Source: Cordilura impudica (lineage: Eukaryota; Arthropoda; Insecta; Diptera; Scathophagidae). Taken from it: 64,000 bases of DNA. The notes under the pieces were generated by a model. The model made no database searches and was not told the origin of the DNA. It was given only the letters and a program-made list of their open reading frames with translations. Shown here one piece after another: positions 56,160 through 64,000 of this stretch; the first letter of the stretch is position 1; every line of letters starts with the position of its first letter. The DNA lies in the NCBI GenBank assembly GCA_963682025.1, contig OY821520.1, forward strand, positions 131,663,437 to 131,727,436, read 5' to 3'. Position numbers and translations under genes: made by a program.

Positions 56160-56400
56160 TACCACATAATTTGAGAGTTCTATTGTCATTTTTCTCAAAA
56201 TTTTGGTACACCCTTCTATGTGGACTAGGTCCAAATATGGGCCAACTTCTCCTAATTTCAACAGAATTATTTTTTGGGTCAATAAGAACTCTTGTACAAA
56301 ATTTCATCAAAATATATGCATAATAGCCACTTTCACATACAAATAACTTCTCAAAAAATATGACGTGCATTTGTACCGAATATCTTACCTTGGGTCAGAA
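56160..56400 (-). repeat. DINE-like fragment inside Transib 5' region
   Basis: GTGGACTAGGTCCAAATATG and ACAAAATTTCATCAAAATAT resemble the interior of the DINE-like copies (21340-21380 and complement). Short and diverged, so placement is tentative. Confidence 0.35.
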
Positions 56401-56921
56401 AAATTGCTGTACCTCAAAAAGTGCAGTCCCGATGCATGGAGATGTATATATAGGAATGTAGGGGAGAGTTAGGACTATAAAATAGTAAATTTGTGTTTTG
56501 ACTCAGCTTGACTCACAGGAGTTGTGCTCTATGAAGTAGGAAATTTCCGAGAAATTTGATCTTTTTAAAAAAAAAAAATTTATATTGTTCTGAAAACAGT
56601 AGAGGTTCAATTTTTTTTCCAGTAATAGGAAATAAGTTAAGTTACAACATAAAATTTATTTTGTCCGAAAATCTTGAAAAACGAAAAAGTTATGATCATT
56701 TAAACTTTAAAAATTAACTAAAAATATCATAAATTTACTAAATTCTGAAAAAGCTCATTTTGGACCACCCTGTTCTCAGTGAAATAGTTGAAGTAGAGTT
56801 CTAATTTTTTGGCTCCCGAGGTCTACTACTGTCTACTTTCATATGAGTCTAATAACTTTAAAATCGGAGAACAAAAACCAAAAGGAGTTTTGGCCGCTAT
56901 CTCAAAATATTGACCACAGTG

Positions 56922-57003
56922 CGACGATACGTCTGGTCAAAATCGGGATAAAACGGTAAACCAAAACATCGGTCACAAGAAATCGCCTAGTCTATTAATA
57001 TTA
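56922..57003 (+). repeat. family X copy c, right part, after Transib target duplication
   Basis: CGACG (Transib duplication), then ATACGTCTGGTCAAAATCGG and AATCGCCTAGTCTATTAATA, matching 235-310 and 18120-18190. Confidence 0.7.
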
Positions 57004-57259
57004 TAGATAATCTCAAATTTAACCTTCATATATTGCTTTATATTATAGTTTATATTTTTATTTCTTCTTTGTTTTTTTTTGTTAATAATACCTATAAATT
57101 TAAATTATTGGTAGTAATTTTTGCCAATTCGCCTCAATAATGCCTTTAAAGCGCTGAGGCCTTAAACCATTGTAAATGAATTTTTATTGAAAATAAAATG
57201 CGATAAAAAAAAGATTTTCTATAATGGAAAGTCAATACCAAAGATTTTTTGAGTAACTT
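57004..57259. other. no gene seen
   Basis: AT-rich sequence; no domain or repeat partner recognised. Confidence 0.4.
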
Positions 57260-57560
57260 ACCTTTTTCAGTAAAGGTAAAATTTTTAGAAAACCGAGTTG
57301 TTTTTGGAAAAGGTGCTTTTTAACAAAAAGTAATTCTTAAGTAAATTTAAATTCTTAAGAAAAGGTCCTTTTTTAAGAAAATGTGTTATTGTAAGAGAAT
57401 GCATTTTTTTTAAGAAAATGTACTTTTTTAAGAAAAGGTATTTTTAAGAAAATCACTTTTGTAAGGAAATGTACTTTCTTAAGAAGAGGTGCTCCTTTAA
57501 GAATATTTTTTTTTTTTACAGAGATGTTCTTTTTTAGAAAGTGCGCTTTATTTTGAGAAA
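57260..57560 (+). repeat. degenerate GTAC minisatellite, block 3
   Basis: Units based on TTTTTTAAGAAAATGTACTT, same orientation as blocks 1 and 2. Confidence 0.75.
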
Positions 57561-59084
57561 ATATATGTCTGAATGAAAAATTTATGCGATTTTAGTTGTT
57601 ATATTGATACTTAGACGTGTGGGTGATAATTTTATGTAATTAAATATTAATTATACGGCATTATATATTTAGTAAGCCAGTGATGAGTTCCAAGATTTCC
57701 AATAAAATTGTTTATTACACCGTGGCCACAAAGTTGTGTATTTACTTATTTGTAACCAGTTTTGTCTATGGCTTCAAGCCAATCTTAATTAAATCGTTTT
57801 CCGTTGAATATCTTAATTTCGTTATAGTAACTTGGTAGATTTATTACTGCATGAAGAAAATGTATTTGTATCTCCATTTGCAAGCACCAAACAACTTAAT
57901 ATATATTTAGTTACAACTGTGAACAGTTTGCATATCTTCACCACTACCACAATTTCAAAAGCAAATGTTATTTCAACTTTAAGCGTCTGGGTGTTTTTGT
58001 GGGTGTAACTGATGATTGTAATCTATGACCTTCAAAGCAAAGTATTGAAGATTGAATTGTTTGCATGAACACATGCAAAGCTGGTGAATAATTTAATACA
58101 GGTTAGCAAGTGAGCAGTTGTTCTATAAATAGAGAACAAAAAAAAAATAATCGTCAATGAGAAATAGTTGCTAATAAATTGATTTCCATTTCCGTTATTT
58201 TTACTTGAAGTCAATGCATAAAAAATACCTAAAGCTATAAATTTTATCAAAAGGGCTTGAAAGAAAAGAATGTCAATGAAATATTTCATTATGACCCTTT
58301 CAGTGGCATTGCATGTAAATATATGCTAATTTACACTGCATTTAACAGTTGCAACTTTGTATTTTGTGGTGCATCAGTTGTGTGTGGCCACATTGAAAAT
58401 AAAAACTTACTTAACCTTCTCTTTGTAGTTCACTATTTATGAACCACAACAATATGCCATTGTTTTGGCCATTGTTAAGTAGCTGAAGGGAAATTGCATA
58501 TTTTGTTTATTTTTATAACAGGATATACAATTTTAGCACTTGTGTAAAATTGTAATTTTTCTTTTTTTTTTCTCGAAATTTTCATTATACTTACGAGTAA
58601 ATGGCAAGAAAATTTTTATGATGAAATTTATTTGACTTTTTGCATGTTATTAAGATTTTATGCTGGTGATTTACTAAATAGATAAAAGAACTTGTAGTTG
58701 TTTTTAAATAAAAAAAATGAAAAAAAATTATATCCGATCATTAACTTTTTAATGACCACGTATTGTCTGGCTAAACCAACAATTTCAAACAACACATTCT
58801 GTCCAATTTTATGAAACTTAAAATAATCCAAATTAAATATAGTCGACTATTTGAAATTTTAAGCTTATGAAAGAATTTAATATAGAAAATATTATAGGAA
58901 ATTTATTAGGGTTCGACCATAGATATATTATAAATTTGGTCATAAATTCTATCTTTAAAATCATTGGTCATACCGTAGGATAGCCATTTGCAGTTGGGGT
59001 CGTAACTAAACAGACGTGAAATTTGAGACCAAATGCAGTAAATATGCGTACACAGTTTTTTAATTTTGCTTCCGTGTTCCTTTT
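57561..59084. other. no gene seen; possibly unique sequence
   Basis: Less repetitive than its surroundings. Short open frames (58032-58289 minus, 58257-58442 plus) have no domain and no splice context I can support. Confidence 0.45.
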
Positions 59085-61655
59085 GTAAAAAACCTTTTGT
59101 TAAAAAAGTACCCTTTGTTAAAAATAAAAGTATATTTTTAAAAAAGTACCTTTTGTTAAAAAGTAAATTTTGTTAAAAAAGTACCTTTTTTAATAAAAAT
59201 ATTGAAAAAAATATATTTTTTATGTTTTATGAAAATTAACTTTTCATAAAAAGTACCTTTTCATAAAAAAGTACGTTTTCATCGAATAGATCCCTTTCAT
59301 AAAAAGCACCTTTTCACAAAAAGCACTTCTTCATAAAAAAGTGCATATTATTAAAAAGTTACTTTGTTTTAAAAATACCTTTTATAAAAGAGCCTAAAGA
59401 AAAAAATTTTAGGAAAATGTACATTTTGTAAGAAGTAATTTTTTTTCAAATACATTTTTTAAAAAGGGAATTTTTCTAAAAGAGTTCATTTTCCTAAAAA
59501 AGTTAATTTTATTAAAAACGTAAATTTTCTTAAAAAAAGTAAATTTTCTTAGAAATATGTTTTCTTAAAAAAGTAATTTTTGTTAAAAAAAGTACCTTTT
59601 GTTAAAAAGTACCTTTTTTTTTTAAAAAAAGTATCTCTTATTAAAAAATTACCTTTTTTTAATAAAAGTACCTTTTGTCAAAAAATACCTTTTGTTAAAG
59701 TACTTTAAAAAAGTATATTTTTAAAAAATTACCTTTTGTAAAAAAGCATCTGTTTAAAAAAGTTAATTTTTAAAAAAGTACCTTATGTGTTGTGAAATTT
59801 AACTTTTCACGAAAAAGTACATTTTCATGAAAAAGTATCTTTTCTAAAAAAAATACCTTTTCACAAAAAATACAGTTTCTTAAATAATTAAATTTTCTTA
59901 AAAAAGTAAATTTTTTTAAATAGTTACTTTTCGTTAAAAATACATTTAATTCGACAATTGTCTTTAAAAAGATAAATTTCGTCAAAAAGTGAATTTTGTA
60001 AAAAGCACATTTTTTTAAATTACATTTTCATTAAAGAGTGCATTTTCTTAAAAATGTTCGTTTTCTTAAGAAAGTAATTTATTTAAAAAAAGTACGTTTT
60101 CTTAGAAGTACATTTTCTTTTTAAGTTAAATAATATACTTAAAAAAAAATACTTAAGAAAAAGTACTTCCATAGAAAAGGTAGTTTTTCAAGAAAAATTA
60201 CTTTTTTAAGAAAAGGTATTTTCTTAAGGAAAGGTACTTTTGTAAGAAAATGTGCTTGCTTCAGAAAAGTTACTGTTTTAAGAAAATTTACTTTTTACAG
60301 AAATGTCCTTTTTTAAGAAAATATATTTTTTTCAGAAAACGAAAATTTTTTAAGAAAATGTACCTTTAAAAAAATAAATTTTACAATAATATACATTTTG
60401 TAAGAAGTATTTTGTCTTGAAATACATTTTTAAGAGAGTTAATTTTTTTAAAAAGTTCCTTTTCTTAAGTTTATGTTCCTAAAAGGTAAGTTTTCTTAAA
60501 AAAGTACCTTTTCTTAGAAGTATGTTTTCTTAAAAAAGTACCTTTTCTTTAGGTATGTTTTCTTTAAAAAGTACATTTTGTTAAAAAAGTACCTTTTGTT
60601 AAAAAGTACCTTCTCTTAAAAATACCTTTTGTTAAAAAATACCTTTTGTTAAAAAATACCTTTTGTTAAAAAAGTACTTCAAAAAGTATGTTTAAAAAAA
60701 GGATCATGTGTGTTGTGAAATTTAACTTTTCATGAAAAAGTAAAGTTTCTTAAAGAAGTACATTTTCTTAAAAAAGTAAATTGTGTGAAATTGTTACTAT
60801 GCGTAAAAAATACATTTAATTAGACAAGTGCTTTTAAAAAGAACAATTTTTGAAAAAAGTGAATTTTGTAAAAAGCTAATTTTTTTAAAATACATTTTCT
60901 TAAAAAAGTTCCTTTACTTAAAAAAATAATTTGTTTAAAAAAAATACGTTTTCTTAGAAGTAACTTTTCTTAAAAACACTTTTAATTAGAAAAGTGCATT
61001 TTTTTAAAGTACCTTTTATTGGAAAAGTACGATATGTAAAAATTTTTTTCCCTCTAAAAATATATTTTCTTAAAAAAAAATTTTTTAAACCATTTTTTCA
61101 TAAAAAGTTATTTTTCTGTTAAAAAATTGCGTTTTAGTAAATTGCTTCTTTAAAACAATTTTTTGTGAAAGTACCTTTTCTAAAAAAAGTATGTTTTTAA
61201 AAAAATATTTTCTTAAAGAAATACATATTCGCCAAAAATACATTTTCCTTAGGAAGAACCTTTTCTTAAAAATGTCTTTGCTTAAAAAGGTACGTAATTT
61301 TTTTTTGAGTAAATTAAATTTTCTTAAAGAAGTAAATTTTCGTAAAAAAGTACTTATTCAAAAAAACGCCTTTTCATAGGAAAGTACGTTTTCAGAGAAA
61401 ACAAACTTTCCATAAATAATTACCTTTTAAGTAAAAAAGTACCTTTACGTAAAAAAGTACCTTTTCGAAAAAGTACATTTTCATAAAAAGAGCTTTTCGA
61501 CAAAAGTTATAAAAGTGCCATTTATTAAAAAATTATGTTTTCGTAAAAAAGTACCTTTTCGTAAAAAAGTACGTTTCCATAAAAAAAGCATTTTCATAAA
61601 AAGTGCCTTTTCTTTAAAGGCACTTTTCTTGAGAAGGTAATTTTTCTTAAAAAAC
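59085..61655 (-). repeat. degenerate GTAC minisatellite, block 4 (~2.6 kb)
   Basis: Units of ~17-20 bp based on AAAAAAGTACCTTTTCTT, the complement of blocks 1-3. At about 60140-60350 the orientation flips to AAGAAAAGGTACTTTT and then flips back. Open frames in it are not genes. Confidence 0.85.
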
Positions 61656-62500
61656 TAAAGGAGAATACGATCAAATGGTACACGGACGGGTCAAAAACCG
61701 GAAATGGAACAGGGGCGGGATTTGGTCCTAGAACCAAATACTACGAATCAATGGGAATACACACGAGTATTTTCCAGGCGGAAATTTATGCCATGGATAG
61801 GTGTGCACAGATTAACTTAAATAGAAAGTACAAAAGACAGGACATAACCATATTATCAGATATTCAAGCTGATATTCGAGCATTAGGCTCCTATGTAGTA
61901 AACTCTAACTTAGTATGGGACTGTCTGCAAAGACTGAATGAGCTAGGCAGACACAATAAGGTCAGCCTCTGTTGGGTCCCGGGACATATTGGGATTAACG
62001 GAAATGAGCAAGCGGATGAGCTTGCCAGAAAGGGAGCTTCCACAAAGCTAATGCGGCCGGAACCGTTCTGTGGAACAGGAAAAGGAGTATGGGAAGGCGT
62101 ACTCAAAGAATGTGAGAATCATATCAGACAGGAGCTTTTCTCGAGCCACCTAGGCTTAAGGCAATCAAAACTCTTGATAGGTAACTACAACGGTAAGAGA
62201 CTTGAGTCATGTATCGGACTATCAAAGAACGGACTGAGAATATTAACCGGGATTGTAACTGGTCACTGTAGGTTCAGGGAGTTTCTGAGCAGGTTAGGAA
62301 TTGAAGCAAACCCCATGTGCAGATTCTGCGATGAGAAGGCAGAATCAGCGGAGCACATACTGGGGGATTGTGGAGCTTTAATGCATAAGAGGAAAAAGCA
62401 CGTGGGTTCTTTCCAAATACCAGGGAGCGAAATAAAATCACTGGAACCAACCAACATCCTCGAATTTCTGAGGGCTTCAGGACTGGGTGAGATTTTATAG
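61656..62500 (+). pseudogene. LINE RNase H domain and zinc tail, 5'-truncated but open
   Basis: RNase H removes the RNA strand after reverse transcription. The four acidic residues are present: KWYTDGSKTG (D, about 61685), FQAEIYAMD (E, about 61780), ILSDIQADI (D, about 61857) and NGNEQADELARKG (D, about 62014). WVPGHIGINGNEQ is the usual RNase H block. A C-terminal zinc motif follows (MCRFCDEKAESAEHILGDC). The frame is open from the truncation point to the stop at 62500. The upstream EN and RT are missing, so it is a dead-on-arrival fragment, although this domain looks chemically intact. The I or LOA/R1 group is inferred from the RNase H. Confidence 0.85.
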
Positions 62501-62594
62501 GGACAAACTATTAGCAGAGGGCAGTACAATACATCTTTTGGTCGCGGTACTTTCGTCACCTCTTTTATACATTACAATACAATACAATACAATA
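61656..62594 (+). mobile_element. 5'-truncated I/LOA-like LINE fragment with RNase H
   Basis: It begins inside a reading frame directly after minisatellite and ends in an ATACAATACAATACAATAC tail (62569-62594). Minisatellite resumes afterwards. Clearly GC-richer than its surroundings, which marks a recent insertion. Confidence 0.8.
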
Positions 62595-63165
62595 CCATCT
62601 CTTAAAAATTACATTTGCTTAAAAAACTTTAATTTCTTAATAAATACCGTAAGTGCCTTTGCAGAAAAGTTCTTTTTCGTAAAAAGATCTTTTTGTTTAA
62701 TGCACATTTCCTTAAAATGTTAGATTTTCGCAATTAAGTTTCCTTTCTTAAAAAAATACTTTTCTTAAAATAATGCCTTTTCTCAAAAAACTAAATTTTC
62801 TTGATAGTTCCATTTCCGTGTCTTAAAAAAGTTTACTGTCAGAAAAAATAAATTTTCTTAGGAAAGTAAGTATCTGTATCTTTTCCCTAAAACGTACTTT
62901 TCTTAAAAGAGGTGTCTGTCCGTTATAAAGAGTCTTTTCTGAAGGAACTACTTTTCGTTGAAGGTAAACTTTCGTGAATAAGTTAATTTTCTGAAAAAAT
63001 AAACTTTTCGTAAATTAGTTTATTTTCTTAAAAAAGTACCTTTTCTAAAAAGCAAAATAAAAATTATTCTTACAAAACTGGCTTTTCATTATAATTTAGA
63101 TATGTTTAAAAAGTGCCTTTTCTTGAAAAAACTCTCTATCTTTAAAAGTGTATTTTCTTATAAAA
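62595..63165 (-). repeat. degenerate GTAC minisatellite, block 5
   Basis: Continues block 4 (TTTTCTTAAAAAAGTACCTT) past the RNase H fragment. Confidence 0.8.
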
Positions 63166-63166
63166 A

Positions 63167-63620
63167 ACAAGTAAGAAAACTATAGTCGGTCTAGACCGAC
63201 TCTACGATACACTGTACCACGCGTTTAGCGATCCTATCTCTTAGGTCGAACTAATTTGATATAGAAAATAAGCATAAACCAAATTAGAGTGTCATTGTTA
63301 TAATTTTTTTTAACTTCGCATATGAAAAAGTTAATTTCGGATGCTATATTTATATGGGGACTAGGTCAAAAAATGTACCGATACTAACTATATTTGGCAA
63401 CGGCACTTATTTTTTTTCCAAAAACATATACAAACCAAATTTGGGAAAAATCTGTGCAAAATTTTTGTTTTTTTTTTATAGATTTAAGTGATGATTGGGA
63501 AGCAGCTTTATATGGGGGCTATGACTAAGAATTGTCCTATAGCGTTAAGTTTTGGACCACTGATAAGTGGATGTAATAAGGATACACAAAGCAAATACGA
63601 CCAAGATCTATATGATAATT
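63167..63620 (+). repeat. DINE/mini-me-like repeat, 5' part
   Basis: AACAAGTAAGAAAACTATAG and the palindrome AGTCGGTCTAGACCGACT begin it. It matches 20806-21240 and stops near AGATCTATATGATAATTCTG, before the microsatellite. Confidence 0.65.
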
Positions 63621-64000
63621 CTGTGGTTTTCTAGAATAACCGAGTATGTCCATTTTTGTCAGTTTTGAGTTAACGATGACAAATATATTAATTTTTAATG
63701 CACTTTACATGTGTTCAAATTTTTTTTTTTTTAATATTGTCCATTTCTGAGTTTTTTCTTTAAATAACGACGTAACTTAAATGTTTATTAAATTAATTTG
63801 CAGCACTAACGACGTATGTCAACCTACGTTTGATCGCTGACAATTATTTTCTCAGAAAACGACACATAGCGACATACGTTGTTATTAATGAAAAATAATT
63901 TTAGATTAGTTTTCAGTTTATTACCACTTGTAAAAACTTTTGTGTTTATTTCTGTTATTTTTTGTCACTATTATTCTTGATATGTTGTTATATTCTCATC
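63621..64000. other. no gene seen
   Basis: AT-rich to the window end. Three ACGACGTA/ACGACACATAGCGACATA-like blocks near 63770-63880 are noted only. Confidence 0.4.

Larger units (their letters stand above)
53946..56921 (-). mobile_element. Transib transposon (copy T3) with both ends and target duplications
   Basis: The left end reads CACAGTGGTCAATTTCGCGA. The right end is its inverted form (AATATTGACCACAGTG). CGACG lies directly outside both ends (53941-53945 and 56922-56926). CACAGTG equals the RAG recombination-signal heptamer, and a 5-bp CGNCG duplication is the Transib habit. Element length is 2976 bp. The gene inside is internally deleted, so this copy would need a transposase supplied in trans. 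Confidence 0.9.

Noticed and set aside
59085..61655. CRISPR-like regular repeats
   Set aside because: Units are contiguous, degenerate and without unique spacers; the genome is eukaryotic.
63760..63885. Repeated ACGACGTA/GACATACGTT blocks as a binding-site cluster
   Set aside because: Too few and irregular, and close to the window end; nothing links them to an element.

Overview
This is a strongly AT-rich stretch of an insect genome, most likely a higher fly (Brachycera, possibly calyptrate). The reasons are jockey-, CR1-, RTE- and I/LOA-like LINEs, Transib DNA transposons, a 68-bp transposon intron, and many short repeats carrying (GTCY)n microsatellites like the DINE-1/mini-me (Helentron-associated) families of flies. 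I found no convincing host gene, tRNA, rRNA or CRISPR array in 64 kb. Almost every coding trace is a mobile-element gene, and almost all are broken. It looks like heterochromatin-like or otherwise gene-poor DNA.

Layout. 0-9.3 kb: two Transib (RAG1-like transposase) relics lie head to head. The second is split by a 5'-truncated LINE, which is itself split by a complete 3.15-kb TIR element with TAA target duplications. 9.3-12.4 kb: DINE-like repeats and sequence without genes. 12.4-16 kb: CR1/jockey-like LINE on the minus strand. 16-22 kb: TIR elements, a tandem repeat, a second and diverged Transib-like relic, and DINE copies. 22.7-28.3 kb: two long inverted-repeat elements, a nearly pure 1.8-kb (ATAAT)n array and a mariner-like relic. 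28.5-33 kb: a degenerate GTAC-centred minisatellite with a nearly full-length RTE retrotransposon inside it. 33-34 kb: jockey relic. 34-53.4 kb: one LINE (called LINE-H here) broken into seven pieces by later insertions (a DNA transposon with repeated subterminal motifs, a jockey-like LINE, a DINE and tandem-repeat cluster, a short tailed insertion, a CR1-like LINE, and a second TAA-type TIR element that itself holds a MITE). 53.4-57 kb: an interspersed repeat that took up a MITE and then a Transib with CACAGTG termini and CGACG target duplications. 57-63.6 kb: more GTAC minisatellite, interrupted by a truncated LINE with an open RNase H domain, then a DINE copy.

The elements do not form a pathway. 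Their value is as a record of nested transposition, because reading frames and target duplications rejoin across many junctions. The best candidates for further work are the Transib copies with RSS-like ends, the TAA-type TIR element with ~400-bp TIRs and an intron, the GGGTCATTCC element with eight copies of a 14-bp motif, and the dispersed GTAC minisatellite. I saw no evidence of a functioning new system. All family assignments come from motif recognition by eye, without database searches.
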